Shown here piece after piece: positions 8,123-17,146 of a DNA stretch of 34,460 nt; positions within the stretch are counted from its first letter, which is position 1, and each line of letters starts with the position of its first letter. The notes beneath the pieces are model-generated. The model did no database searches. It worked only from the letters and a program-made list of their open reading frames with translations, and was not told the origin of the DNA. The position numbers were made by a program, and so were the translations under genes. This DNA is from UBA2289 sp041677365 (lineage in GTDB: Bacteria > Bacillota_I > Bacilli_A > Izemoplasmatales > Hujiaoplasmataceae): contig JBAYQC010000001.1 in NCBI GenBank assembly GCA_041677365.1, positions 1 to 34,460 on the forward strand, written 5' to 3'.

Positions 8123-8757
8123 AAAATAATCGTTTAGAATTTGTAGTTAAAATTGTTTTCTTTGGGGCTTTATGGGGGTTAGTAGAAGCAACCCTTGGAT
8201 ATGCTTTGCATATATTACCAGCACTGATTGCTGGTAGTATCATGTTTCCAATTGTAATGGTGATACTATACCAAGCCTATAAAAGTTTAGACTCAAGAAA
8301 AGCAATTTTATTTGTTGGCTTTGTAGCAATCTTAATTAAATCATCAAATTTATTATTACCGTTCTTATTTCCGGCAAAAACTATCAATCCGATGATTGCG
8401 ATGTTTATTCAAAGCCTGCTTGCATTTGCGTTTATTCCTAACCTTTCAAGTTCGAGTATAGTTAAGAAAATTGCGATTTTAACCGGTATTAGCCTTACTT
8501 GGCGTTTAGGGATGATTGGTTATTATGCAATTAACTACTCTTTGACTAGTTTCTTAGACTTTAGAATTGCTAATTTTGATTCAGCACTTGCTTTTGTAGT
8601 TTTTGAAGGCTTGATTTCAGGTGCTTTTGCAATAATTCTAGTCATTGGCTATGAAAAATTTAAGCTTTTGGATCGAGTAAAAACCCTAAGAATTAATCCG
8701 ATTCTCTCAACCGTAGCTTTAGCCTTAGCCTTATTCTTCACTCTTTATAAGTTTTGA
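8119..8757 (+). CDS. Unknown polytopic membrane protein within the Mo-hydroxylase cluster
   Basis: I do not recognise a named family. The 212-residue protein has about six hydrophobic segments (roughly residues 8-30, 35-52, 62-85, 90-108, 118-140 and 158-178) and a final one at 193-210. It begins with an ALWGLVEATLG-type helix. Size and topology are like small-molecule S components of ECF transporters or other small permeases, but no diagnostic motif is visible. Its start overlaps the large-subunit stop by 4 bases (ATGA), so it is translated with the hydroxylase, and it lies directly ahead of xdhC. No other transporter lies in the cluster, so a role in purine or metabolite transport is the simplest guess. 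Confidence 0.75.
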   Translation: MKNNRLEFVVKIVFFGALWGLVEATLGYALHILPALIAGSIMFPIVMVILYQAYKSLDSRKAILFVGFVAILIKSSNLLLPFLFPAKTINPMIAMFIQSLLAFAFIPNLSSSSIVKKIAILTGISLTWRLGMIGYYAINYSLTSFLDFRIANFDSALAFVVFEGLISGAFAIILVIGYEKFKLLDRVKTLRINPILSTVALALALFFTLYKF

Positions 8758-8768
8758 AAGGATAGTCA

Positions 8769-9602
8769 ATGGATATTTTTAAATTAATCGCTGAATATAA
8801 ACAAAAAAACATTACGATGATGGCGATTACGGCTGTAAAAAAAGACGGAGCTGGACCTGTAGAAGTAGGAAAAAAACTCTTGTTATTTCCTGATGGGAAA
8901 AGTATTGGTACTGTCGGAGGCGGAGCGATTGAATACTACGCACAAAAAAAAGGTTTAGAACTTTTAGAAAAAAAGCAAAGTTTGCTTGAAACCTATGTTC
9001 TCGATGAAGGTAAGGTTCTTCCTGAGACTAAAACATTACCAATGGTTTGTGGAGGAGTTGTTACGCTTTTTTATGAGTATATTGGCCCAAAAGCAACTAT
9101 TTATATCTTTGGTGGCGGTCATGTTGGTCAAGCTTTGGTTAATGTTTTAAAAACTATGAATTACCACATTACCGTTATTGATGAAAGAAAGCCAATAATC
9201 GAGAAGTTTAACAACGCTGATGTCTTGGTAAATGAAGCTTTTGTTAGTTTTATCGAAAAAGACACAATTAAAGATGGTGATTATATCATCGTTTGTACCC
9301 CTAGTCATAAGTACGACTATCATGTAATAAATAAGATTCTTGAAAAAAAGCTGAAGCCAGCTTATTTAGGTATGCTTTGCTCACCGGATAAAATCAAAGG
9401 TTATTTGAAATCCACTTATGAAAAATTTGGAAAAGATATCGATTTAAGTTTCTTTTACTCACCGATTGGGTTAGATACCGGAGGTATGACTCCGGAGGAA
9501 ATTGCAATCTCAATAACTGCAGAAATTTTAGCTATCACTAACAAAAAAAGCGGTCATAAACATATGCGGGAGACCTTAGATGATCAAGATCATTACTGGT
9601 AA
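8769..9602 (+). CDS. xdhC: XdhC-like molybdenum cofactor sulfurylation/insertion protein
   Basis: The 277-residue protein has both halves of the XdhC/CoxI family. The N-terminal domain has GTVGGGAIE (about 47-55) and the MVCGG motif (C94), and the C-terminal Rossmann-type domain has IFGGGHVGQAL (about 113-123). XdhC proteins bind the molybdenum cofactor, help it acquire its terminal sulfur (or selenium) ligand and deliver it to the large subunit. Clostridial YqeB-type proteins are related, but the N-terminal CGG motif favours XdhC. It serves one or both hydroxylases encoded here. The start has a GAAAGGAT ribosome site; the gene overlaps the next by 23 bases. Confidence 0.86.
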   Translation: MDIFKLIAEYKQKNITMMAITAVKKDGAGPVEVGKKLLLFPDGKSIGTVGGGAIEYYAQKKGLELLEKKQSLLETYVLDEGKVLPETKTLPMVCGGVVTLFYEYIGPKATIYIFGGGHVGQALVNVLKTMNYHITVIDERKPIIEKFNNADVLVNEAFVSFIEKDTIKDGDYIIVCTPSHKYDYHVINKILEKKLKPAYLGMLCSPDKIKGYLKSTYEKFGKDIDLSFFYSPIGLDTGGMTPEEIAISITAEILAITNKKSGHKHMRETLDDQDHYW

Positions 9603-10047
9603 GATAAACTCATATAAAACCACTAGACTAATTGATTATTACCAAAATTATAAACAAGGTGACGGCTTCGCTAGTTTAAAAGTTATGCATAATGATATAG
9701 TTAAGGAATATAATCTTTTACATTTATCAAAGAATAAAAAAATTCCTTATATTAAAAGAAATAATCAAGATATTACCGAACCCGTTATTTATGAAATTGG
9801 ACCATATCGATTTTTAAAGAGTGCTTTTGATTATGTAGAAACTGAAATTGAGAAGATGATTGAAAAAAGAGTTGAACCAATATTTTTGGATGAGATTTCA
9901 TTATTAGAACTTAAAAATCAAGGTTTTCATCAGATTCTTATTAAATTATTAGCCGCTGATTTAGATTTGATTTTAGTTATCAGAAATGATCTTCTAATTG
10001 ACGTATTGGCTAAGTATCAGTTTAAGGATTATAAAATTATTAAGTAG
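9580..10047 (+). CDS. Small P-loop NTPase-like protein with an atypical Walker A
   Basis: This 155-residue protein opens with IITGKINSYKTTRL, a P-loop in which the usual Gly before the Lys is Tyr (GKINSYKT instead of GxxxxGKT). A hydrophobic strand with the acidic Walker-B-like FLDEIS follows near residue 105. Overall it resembles THEP1/MobB-like small NTPases. I assign no reaction. It overlaps xdhC by 23 bases, has its own GGGAGA ribosome site, and ends 12 bases before hyuA, so it is part of the operon. A role in cofactor maturation is plausible by position only; the Tyr substitution makes normal nucleotide hydrolysis uncertain. Confidence 0.65.
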   Translation: MIKIITGKINSYKTTRLIDYYQNYKQGDGFASLKVMHNDIVKEYNLLHLSKNKKIPYIKRNNQDITEPVIYEIGPYRFLKSAFDYVETEIEKMIEKRVEPIFLDEISLLELKNQGFHQILIKLLAADLDLILVIRNDLLIDVLAKYQFKDYKIIK

Positions 10048-10059
10048 GAAGTGAGATAA

Positions 10060-11349
10060 TTGTTCGATAAAAGAATAATAAATGGTCAAGTTTTTTACGA
10101 CGATAAGTTTCATAAAACTAACCTTTATATCAAAGGCGAAAAAATCGCCAAAATTTCTTCAGAAAATTTTAATGCTAAAGAAACGATTGACGTAAAAAAT
10201 TCCCTTGTTTTACCTGGTTTAATTGACCCCCATGTTCACTTTGATCTCGACTTGGGAAAAATTCACTCGCGTGATGATTTTTATTATGGCAGTTTAGGAG
10301 CTTGTTTTGGTGGTGTAACCACTATCATTGATTTTTTAGATCCAGTTGATAAATGGGAAGATTTAGAAGCTGCTTATAAATCAAGGTTAAAAGCAGCTGA
10401 AACATCAGTAGTAGATTATCTTTTTCACGCAACAATAAAAAATCCTAAAGGGAGTTTAGAAGATTTTGTCTTAAAAATGAAAGAGTTAGGCATTAACTCG
10501 CTAAAACTTTTTACTACCTATTCTGATTCGAACCGAAGAACATATGATGAACAAATTATCGAACTTTTAAAATTATCTGAAAAATATAATTTCTTATTAT
10601 TAGCGCATATCGAACATGACGATTATATTGATTTAAATCCTCACTTTAAATACCAACAATTACTAAAATCACGTCCAACTCAAGCAGAGACTAAAGAAGC
10701 TTTAAAACTAGCTGGTTATGTTGAAAAATATGGTGGTTATCTCTATATGGTTCACTTAAGCAGTGGAGAAACGCTTAGGGCTTTGAAAAGAGAGTTCCCA
10801 ATGCTTTTAAACAAACGCTTTTTCATTGAGAGCTGTCCCCATTATTTTCTTTTCACCAACGATTTTTTAGAACGGTGCGATGGATTTTTATATACTTTAG
10901 CTCCACCTTTAAGAACAAGAAAAGAAAGAACGCTATTAAAGGATAGTTTTTCTGATATTTTCACTATCGGAACTGATCATTGTGCTTTTAATAGAAGTGA
11001 TAAAGATCATAAATATTTAAAAGATGTTCCCTTAGGTATCGGTAGTATCGAGTATTCATTCGATGTTTTGTTTGAACTCTTTAAACATAAAGCTATTGAT
11101 AAAATGAGCAAAAACATCGCGTGTCTTTATCCTTCTTTAATAGACCAAGGAGAAATTAAGGTCGGTAATAAAGCTAATATTTTTGTCTATGAACTCTATG
11201 ATAATTTCATTGATTTTCATCATGGAAAAACCGATTACAACCTCTATGAAAATTTCAAACGTTCAGGAAGAGTTATGCATACATTATTAAGAGGTGAGTT
11301 TATTGTTAAAAATCAAAAATATGTCGGTCATGGAGGAAAGAAACTATGA
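10060..11349 (+). CDS. hyuA: Hydantoinase/dihydropyrimidinase-like cyclic amidohydrolase (HyuA)
   Basis: The 429-residue protein has the complete binuclear metal site of hydantoinase/dihydropyrimidinases: H58 and H60 in DPHVHFD, the carbamylated-lysine position K149 (SLKLF), H183 (LAHIEH), H232 (VHLSSGE) and D306 (GTDHCAF). These enzymes hydrolyse cyclic amides such as hydantoins, dihydropyrimidines and related ureido rings. In yge-type clusters HyuA is associated with purine ring catabolism. The start is a TTG at 10060 preceded by AGGAAGTGAG; no better ATG is available before the conserved N-terminus. It overlaps ssnA by 4 bases. Confidence 0.9.
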   Translation: MFDKRIINGQVFYDDKFHKTNLYIKGEKIAKISSENFNAKETIDVKNSLVLPGLIDPHVHFDLDLGKIHSRDDFYYGSLGACFGGVTTIIDFLDPVDKWEDLEAAYKSRLKAAETSVVDYLFHATIKNPKGSLEDFVLKMKELGINSLKLFTTYSDSNRRTYDEQIIELLKLSEKYNFLLLAHIEHDDYIDLNPHFKYQQLLKSRPTQAETKEALKLAGYVEKYGGYLYMVHLSSGETLRALKREFPMLLNKRFFIESCPHYFLFTNDFLERCDGFLYTLAPPLRTRKERTLLKDSFSDIFTIGTDHCAFNRSDKDHKYLKDVPLGIGSIEYSFDVLFELFKHKAIDKMSKNIACLYPSLIDQGEIKVGNKANIFVYELYDNFIDFHHGKTDYNLYENFKRSGRVMHTLLRGEFIVKNQKYVGHGGKKL

Positions 11350-12677
11350 AAGAAAGAAAAGTAAAAACATTTATTAATGCGAGAATTTACGACTATGATA
11401 AATACATTGAAAATGGCTTTATATCTTTTGATGAAAAAATCATTTCGATTGGTGATATGCAAGATTTCAAAGAAACTCAAGTAGAAGTAATTGATTTGAA
11501 AAATCAAATGGTCATTCCCAGTTTCATCAGTGGACATACCCACCTATATTCAAGTTTTGCTAGAGGAATGGCAAATGAGTTTAATCCGCAAAATTTCTTG
11601 GAAATACTTGAACAACTTTGGTGGAAACTAGATAATTTTCTTGATAAAAAGATGATTCATTTTTCCGCTTTAGTCGGCGCTATAGATCAACTGAAACACG
11701 GAACTACTACATTGATTGATCACCACGCTTCAAAAGTGATTTCAGGAAGTTTAGAACAAATAAAGTCGGCATTAAATGATAAGCTAAATTTGCGTTCAGT
11801 TTTAGCTTTTGAGACAAGTGACAGGTTTTTGATTTCTGAGGCAATCTCTGAAAATAGCGATTTTATTAAGAATAATCAATCTGAATTTATCAGTGGTTTA
11901 TTCGGTGCTCACGCTTCATTATCTTTAAGTGATCAAAGTTTAAAAATGATCTCGAGAAACTTAAATGGCGCAGGAATTCATATTCATGTCGCTGAAAGCT
12001 TAATGGATGAAGAAGATTCACTTAAGAAATATAATCTAAGAGTCGTAGAGCGGTTAGAGAAATTTAACCTTCTTAATGAAAAGTCTCTCTTAGTTCACTG
12101 TACACATATTAACGATAAAGAAATGGATATCATTAAGAAGTATGGTTGTCGAGTAGCGGTAAATGTTACTTCAAATTTAAATAACGCTGTAGGGATTACC
12201 AATATTAAAAAAATGCTCAATAAGGGAATTAAAGTAATTAGCGGTAATGATGGATTAATCCAATCACAACCGATGGAGTATTTAAATATTTACTATTTAT
12301 CACATCTTAAGACGCTTTCGCCAACAAATTTCTCTTTAGATGATATCTTAACGATTATTAATAACACTTATGAATATGCCAATCTAATGTTAAAGACAAA
12401 TCTCGGTAAATTCAAAGTAGGTGCAGAAGCAGATTTTTTAGTTACTGACTATCAGAATTTTACACCGATAACTAAAGAAAATATCTTTTCTCATCTGTTC
12501 TTTGGAGTTTATCCTGGATTTAGAGCTAAAGATGTCTTTGTTTCCGGAAAACAAGTAATCGAAAATTATCAATTAATCAATGATTATGATTCATTATATA
12601 AAGAAGCTAAATCCCAAGCACAAAAATTATGGGATATAGTTGAAAAGGAAGGTGGAAAAATTGAATTTAACTACTAA
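11346..12677 (+). CDS. ssnA: SsnA-type aminohydrolase
   Basis: The 443-residue length equals that of the SsnA group of the amidohydrolase superfamily. Metal ligands are visible at H64 and H66 (SGHTHLY), H214 (IHIHVAE, with E217 as proton shuttle), H251/H254 (VHCTH) and D302 (GNDG), with GAHASLSLS between. These are the features of the deaminase/chlorohydrolase subfamily. SsnA genes recur beside Mo hydroxylases and YgeX/Y/W in purine-degrading bacteria, and its exact substrate has been unclear. The gene overlaps hyuA by 4 bases and the PreA-like gene by 17, and its start follows GGAGG. Confidence 0.9.
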   Translation: MKERKVKTFINARIYDYDKYIENGFISFDEKIISIGDMQDFKETQVEVIDLKNQMVIPSFISGHTHLYSSFARGMANEFNPQNFLEILEQLWWKLDNFLDKKMIHFSALVGAIDQLKHGTTTLIDHHASKVISGSLEQIKSALNDKLNLRSVLAFETSDRFLISEAISENSDFIKNNQSEFISGLFGAHASLSLSDQSLKMISRNLNGAGIHIHVAESLMDEEDSLKKYNLRVVERLEKFNLLNEKSLLVHCTHINDKEMDIIKKYGCRVAVNVTSNLNNAVGITNIKKMLNKGIKVISGNDGLIQSQPMEYLNIYYLSHLKTLSPTNFSLDDILTIINNTYEYANLMLKTNLGKFKVGAEADFLVTDYQNFTPITKENIFSHLFFGVYPGFRAKDVFVSGKQVIENYQLINDYDSLYKEAKSQAQKLWDIVEKEGGKIEFNY

Positions 12678-13743
12678 ATTTGACGGATTAGAATTTAAGA
12701 ACCCTTTGATGCCAGCTGCAGGACCACTTAACGGTGATTATGAAAAATTAGAATTCTTGGTGGAACAAGACTTGGGCGGGATTGTAACTAAAACCATATC
12801 TAAAGAATTACCAAAAATACCAAAGCCTTGTATTTATGGTGATAAGACTTTTATTATGAATTCAGAACTATGGAGTGAACATAGTTATGAAACTTGGATA
12901 AATGATTTTTTACCAAAGTTTATGAAGATTAAAGATAGACCTTTGATTGTAAGTCTCGGTTATTCTAAGGAAGATATGGAATTTTTAGTTCCTAAACTTG
13001 ATAAATTCGCTGATGCTTTTGAAATATCTACTCATTACGTTGGAACGAATTTAGAAGTAATCAAAGATACTGTTAAAGCTATAAGAGCTAATACAAAAAA
13101 ACCGATTTACATGAAGATATCTCCACATATTCCTAATCCTGAAGGTTTTGCTAGAGCAATAAAAGAAGCTGGAGCTTCTGGAGTAGTGGCTATTAATTCT
13201 TTAGGACCAACAATGAAAATCGATTTAAAAACTAAAGCGATTATCTATAGCAATGATTCTGGTTTTGTCTGGACTAGTGGTCCAGCGATAAAACCGATTG
13301 CTTTAGCAACTGTTTATAAGATCAAACAAGCAGAGCCGACACTTACGGTAATTGGAGTTGGAGGAATTAAAACTGCCGATGATGTTTTGGAATTTTTATT
13401 GGCAGGTGCGTCTGCTGTCCAAATGTTATCAGCTGCTTTACTAACCGGTAAAGATTTATACGCAAAAATAATCAAGGATTTACCAAAAGCCTTAGAAAAA
13501 TATGGATTTAATAGTATTGAAGAAGTAATTAATCATGGATTAAAAAAGGAAGTTGTGTATAAAAGAAGTCTTCCAGTCTTAGACAAAGACAAATGTATTG
13601 ATTGTATGCTATGTCAAAAAATTTGTCCCTATTTTGCAATTGACTATCCGGGGGTAATTACTTTTAATCCGGATAAATGCTTTGAATGTGGACTATGTAT
13701 TGCCAAATGTCCGACTGGGGCAATAAGTTTTAATGAAAGGTGA
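12661..13743 (+). CDS. PreA-like flavoprotein: dihydroorotate-dehydrogenase barrel with two C-terminal 4Fe-4S motifs
   Basis: I place the start at TTG 12661, which has AGGAAGGTGG 5-14 bases upstream; TTG 12640 lies before this site. The 360-residue product is an FMN-binding dihydroorotate/dihydropyrimidine dehydrogenase barrel (KNPLMPAAGP at the start, IYMKISP and VIGVGGIKTADD in the flavin phosphate region). It ends in two ferredoxin motifs, CIDCMLCQKICP and CFECGLCIAKCP. PreA-type proteins reduce uracil or thymine with a PreT partner carrying FAD and NAD(P)H sites; no PreT is encoded here. In this cluster the protein sits where enteric clusters carry the much larger YgfK, so it may be the reductase or electron-transfer partner in ring breakdown (inference). 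Confidence 0.85.
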   Translation: MNLTTKFDGLEFKNPLMPAAGPLNGDYEKLEFLVEQDLGGIVTKTISKELPKIPKPCIYGDKTFIMNSELWSEHSYETWINDFLPKFMKIKDRPLIVSLGYSKEDMEFLVPKLDKFADAFEISTHYVGTNLEVIKDTVKAIRANTKKPIYMKISPHIPNPEGFARAIKEAGASGVVAINSLGPTMKIDLKTKAIIYSNDSGFVWTSGPAIKPIALATVYKIKQAEPTLTVIGVGGIKTADDVLEFLLAGASAVQMLSAALLTGKDLYAKIIKDLPKALEKYGFNSIEEVINHGLKKEVVYKRSLPVLDKDKCIDCMLCQKICPYFAIDYPGVITFNPDKCFECGLCIAKCPTGAISFNER

Positions 13744-13748
13744 TTGAT

Positions 13749-15833
13749 ATGAGAGATATTTCGCGCTCAATAAATAAAGTTGATAACGATGAAAAGATGA
13801 GTGGTAGCGCTAAATATACCGCTGATTTAAGATATGAAAATATGCAATACGCTTATACCTTAAGGTCAAATATAGCTAAGGGAGAGATTGTTAGTATTGA
13901 TTACCCTAAACTTCCTGAAGGTTATTTTATCGTTGATCACTCAGATATTCCTGGTAAAAATATTGTCAAAGTTATCTATGATGACATGCCAATTTTCACT
14001 ACAGGAAAAATTAGTTATTTATACGAACCAATCGCTCTTATTGTTGGACCAGATAAAGCCGTGTTGAAAAAACTTATCGAAGAAGTTAAGGTTGAATATA
14101 AAATAGAAGAACCAATCTTTGCTTGGGAAGATAGTGTAATCCACTATGAGTTTTCTAAGGGCGAAGGTAAACTTGCTTTCGATAAACTTCAAACAGTTGA
14201 TTTTAATTACGAGACTTCTTATCAAGAACAAGCCTATATTGAACCACAAGGATTTGTCGCTTATATGGAAGGTGAAAAAACCACTTTGATTGGTTCAATC
14301 CAATGTCCATACTATGTGAAAAACGCTGTTATTCAAGCCTTAGGCGTTAGAGAAGATCTTGTAAGAGTTATCCAAGCTAATGTCGGCGGAGCTTTTGGTG
14401 GTAAGGAAGAGTTTCCTTCACTTTTAGCTTGTCAATTGGCAGTAGCTGTAAATAAAGTTAATAAACCAATCCAATTAATTTTTGAAAGAGAAGAAGATAT
14501 CTTAGTAACAACTAAAAGACATCCAGCAAAAATTAGTTTTAGAGCCGCAATTAAAGCAGGAAAAATTTATGCTTTAAGTGTAAAGGCGGGAATTGATGGT
14601 GGAGCGACTATCGGACTTAGCGGAGTAGTTTTATCCAGAGCACTAATCGCTTGTACTGGAGCTTATACAATTGATAATCTCGATGTCAGTGGTGATGTTT
14701 ATCGAACAAACACTGTACCTAATGGAGCTTTTCGAGGGTTTGGAGCGCCACAGATGTTTTTTGCGATTGATATGTTTGTTGAACACGTAGCTAAAACTTT
14801 AGGCGTTGATCCTTTAGAATTTAGGATAAAGCATTTGGCTAAACAAAATGATTTTACTTCAACAATGGGGATATTCAGAGATCCAATTTTAATGCCAGAA
14901 ATGATTGATAGGGCATTAAAGGACTCAAATTATAAAGCGAAACATAAACTTTATGAAAACGATGGAAGTTACCGTGGGATTGGAATGAGTTTGTTTTTCC
15001 ATGGTTGTGGTTTCACCGGTTCTGGTGAACAAAATATCATTAAAGCTAAAGTCAGACTTAAAAAGAGCGGCGACTTAGTAGAAATCTTAATCGCAGCTGT
15101 AGATATGGGTCAAGGTGTAAAAACTAGTTTTAGAAAATTAGTTGCACATATTTTACAGATTCCGATTGAACGGGTTATCTTTAATAATCCTGATACCGAT
15201 TTTGTGCCTGATTCAGGGCCAACAGTAGCTTCTAGAACAATGATGATTGTTGGCGGGTTAGTCGCAAGAGCTGCTAAAGAAGTAAAATCTCGTTTTTCAG
15301 AAAGTGAATTTATCGTTGAAAGACAATATGAACAACCTGAGTATATTAAGTATGATGAAGAAAACTTTAAAGGTGACGCTTATCCAGCTTATTCATGGGG
15401 AGTAAATGTTGTTGAAGTTGAAGTTGACAAATATACCTATCAAGTAAAAGTTAAGAAAGCTTGGTCATTCTATGATGTTGGTAAGGCTATTGACGAAAGA
15501 ATTGTTATTGGTCAAGCTGATGGAGGTTTAGCTCAAGGCTTAGCATATGGATATTTAGAGGTAATGCGTCATGAGTTAGGTTATATCAAGCAAAAGAACT
15601 TTACAGATTACATTATCCCTACGGCAATGGATATGCCTCCGATGGAAACTCATCTTTATGATAACCCATATGCCTTTGGTCCTTATGGAGCAAAGGGTGT
15701 CGGAGAACTATCTTTAATCGGTGGAGCTCCAGCAGTTGCTAAAGCTATAGAAAATGCAATTGGGAGAAAAGTTTTCAAAATACCAGTGACCTCAGAATAT
15801 ATTATGGAGTTGATAAATAATGGCGAAAATTAA
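13749..15833 (+). CDS. Molybdenum hydroxylase 2, molybdopterin-binding large subunit (XdhD-like)
   Basis: About 694 residues, shorter than the first large subunit but with all key blocks: an N-terminal KMSGSAKYTADL segment, the cofactor loop GGAFGGK, the substrate-site GAFRGFGAPQ, AAVDMGQGVKTS and GPYGAKGVGE near the C-terminus, whose final Glu is the catalytic base. The YIEPQ segment lies where xanthine dehydrogenases carry a substrate Glu. Its position after SsnA and before Fe-S and FAD subunits parallels XdhD/YgfM arrangements, so it is probably the purine hydroxylase of the yge-type system. ATG 13749 has an AAAGGTGAT site; GTG 13740 is an in-frame alternative. The gene overlaps the next by 14 bases. 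Confidence 0.88.
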   Translation: MRDISRSINKVDNDEKMSGSAKYTADLRYENMQYAYTLRSNIAKGEIVSIDYPKLPEGYFIVDHSDIPGKNIVKVIYDDMPIFTTGKISYLYEPIALIVGPDKAVLKKLIEEVKVEYKIEEPIFAWEDSVIHYEFSKGEGKLAFDKLQTVDFNYETSYQEQAYIEPQGFVAYMEGEKTTLIGSIQCPYYVKNAVIQALGVREDLVRVIQANVGGAFGGKEEFPSLLACQLAVAVNKVNKPIQLIFEREEDILVTTKRHPAKISFRAAIKAGKIYALSVKAGIDGGATIGLSGVVLSRALIACTGAYTIDNLDVSGDVYRTNTVPNGAFRGFGAPQMFFAIDMFVEHVAKTLGVDPLEFRIKHLAKQNDFTSTMGIFRDPILMPEMIDRALKDSNYKAKHKLYENDGSYRGIGMSLFFHGCGFTGSGEQNIIKAKVRLKKSGDLVEILIAAVDMGQGVKTSFRKLVAHILQIPIERVIFNNPDTDFVPDSGPTVASRTMMIVGGLVARAAKEVKSRFSESEFIVERQYEQPEYIKYDEENFKGDAYPAYSWGVNVVEVEVDKYTYQVKVKKAWSFYDVGKAIDERIVIGQADGGLAQGLAYGYLEVMRHELGYIKQKNFTDYIIPTAMDMPPMETHLYDNPYAFGPYGAKGVGELSLIGGAPAVAKAIENAIGRKVFKIPVTSEYIMELINNGEN

Positions 15834-16293
15834 ATTTATTTTAAATAACCAGTCACAAGAAATTGATACGGATTTAAACCGAAGACTATTAGATGTTCTT
15901 AGAAATGACTTTAATCTTACTGGGCCAAAAGAAGGTTGTGGCGAAGGTGAGTGTGGTGCTTGTGCGGTATTACTTAATGGCAAAATTGTCAATTCTTGTT
16001 CAGTGCCTTTAGCAAATGTAGTAAGTAAAGAAATAATGACAATTGAAGGCTTTTCGCAAACAAAAAGATATGAAATAATCAAGGAAGCTTTTGCGGAAAT
16101 GGGTGGTGTACAATGTGGTTTTTGTACTCCAGGAATGATTATTGCAACTGAGAGTTTATTGAGACATAATCCGCATCCAACAATTGAAGAAATAAAAATT
16201 GGTTTATCAGGAAATCTTTGTCGTTGTACCGGGTACAACTTAATTGTTAAAGCGATTCAACAAGCAGCTAAAAAAGGTGATGGACTATGGTAG
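15820..16293 (+). CDS. Molybdenum hydroxylase 2, 2Fe-2S small subunit
   Basis: The 157-residue protein has the eight cluster ligands: C40, C45, C48 and C60 (GCGEGECGAC pattern), then C99, C102, C134 and C136 (QCGFCTPGM and CRCTGYN). The CTPGM sequence is the standard family form, whereas the first enzyme's subunit has CNPSM. It carries electrons between the large subunit encoded upstream and the FAD subunit downstream, overlapping both genes (14 and 7 bases), consistent with coupled synthesis. Confidence 0.93.
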   Translation: MAKIKFILNNQSQEIDTDLNRRLLDVLRNDFNLTGPKEGCGEGECGACAVLLNGKIVNSCSVPLANVVSKEIMTIEGFSQTKRYEIIKEAFAEMGGVQCGFCTPGMIIATESLLRHNPHPTIEEIKIGLSGNLCRCTGYNLIVKAIQQAAKKGDGLW

Positions 16294-17126
16294 AAGCATA
16301 TGTGCCTAAAAACTTAAAAGCAGCTTTAGAAATGCTTCATGAGAAAAGTTTAAGGATAGTTGCGGGTGGAACAGATATGTTGATTCAAAACCGTAATCGA
16401 TCTGGACTACCAATTAATTTTAAAAGTGATATATTATATGTTTTCGATTTAGAAGAGTTAAAAAGAATCGAAGAAGATAGTGAATTTTTATATATCGGAG
16501 CTAGTTGTTCTTTAGAGAGTATCTTAGAAAACAAACTCACACCCGAACTTTTAAAGATGACGATTTTAGAAATGGCATCACCAGCAATTAGAAATACCGG
16601 AACTTTAGCTGGTAATATTGCTAATGCATCACCAGCAGGGGATGGGATTGTCACTTTAGTATTGGAAGACGCGTTATTAGAAATTCAATCAATAAATCAC
16701 CTGCGAAGAGAAAAAGTTCAGGATTTTATTCAAGGAGTTAGAAAGATTAACTTAAATTCTGATGAGTTAATAACTAAAATTATCATTCCTAAAGTTACAT
16801 TTGATAAAGCTTATTTTAAAAAGGTTGGTCCAAGACTTAGCGACGCTATTTCTAAAGTTGCTTTTGCAGGCGCAATTAAATTTGAAGACACGATTGTTAA
16901 AGACTTTCGGATTTGTCTTGGAGCTGTAAATATCAAAATGGTTCGCGATTCAGCAATTGAAAAAAAATATATAGGAAAAACTAAAAAGGAATTGCAAGGT
17001 TTAATTTCCCAAATTTTAAATGATTATTCGCCTTTAATCAAACCAATTGATGATCAGCGTTCAAATAAAGAATATCGCAAACAAGTCAGTTTGAATTTGA
17101 TTCAAGAATTTATCGAAAATTTATAG
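16287..17126 (+). CDS. Molybdenum hydroxylase 2, FAD-binding medium subunit
   Basis: The 279-residue protein shows both FAD-binding blocks in standard form, IVAGGTDMLIQ (about 28-38) and IRNTGTLAGNIANASPAGD (about 107-125), followed by the C-terminal domain ending in SNKEYRKQVSLNLIQEF. It completes the second hydroxylase with the order Mo, Fe-S, FAD. The start is ATG 16287, preceded by AAAGGTGATGG. Comparison with the first enzyme's FAD subunit shows that only that one has lost the TD of the AGGTD loop. Confidence 0.9.
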   Translation: MVEAYVPKNLKAALEMLHEKSLRIVAGGTDMLIQNRNRSGLPINFKSDILYVFDLEELKRIEEDSEFLYIGASCSLESILENKLTPELLKMTILEMASPAIRNTGTLAGNIANASPAGDGIVTLVLEDALLEIQSINHLRREKVQDFIQGVRKINLNSDELITKIIIPKVTFDKAYFKKVGPRLSDAISKVAFAGAIKFEDTIVKDFRICLGAVNIKMVRDSAIEKKYIGKTKKELQGLISQILNDYSPLIKPIDDQRSNKEYRKQVSLNLIQEFIENL

Positions 17127-17146
17127 GGAATTTAGGAGGTATCTAC

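Noticed and set aside
15792..16238. 148-codon open frame on the minus strand
   Set aside because: It is the antisense of the 2Fe-2S subunit gene and its composition (many Pro, Ser and Ile residues) is that of a shadow frame; no ribosome site.
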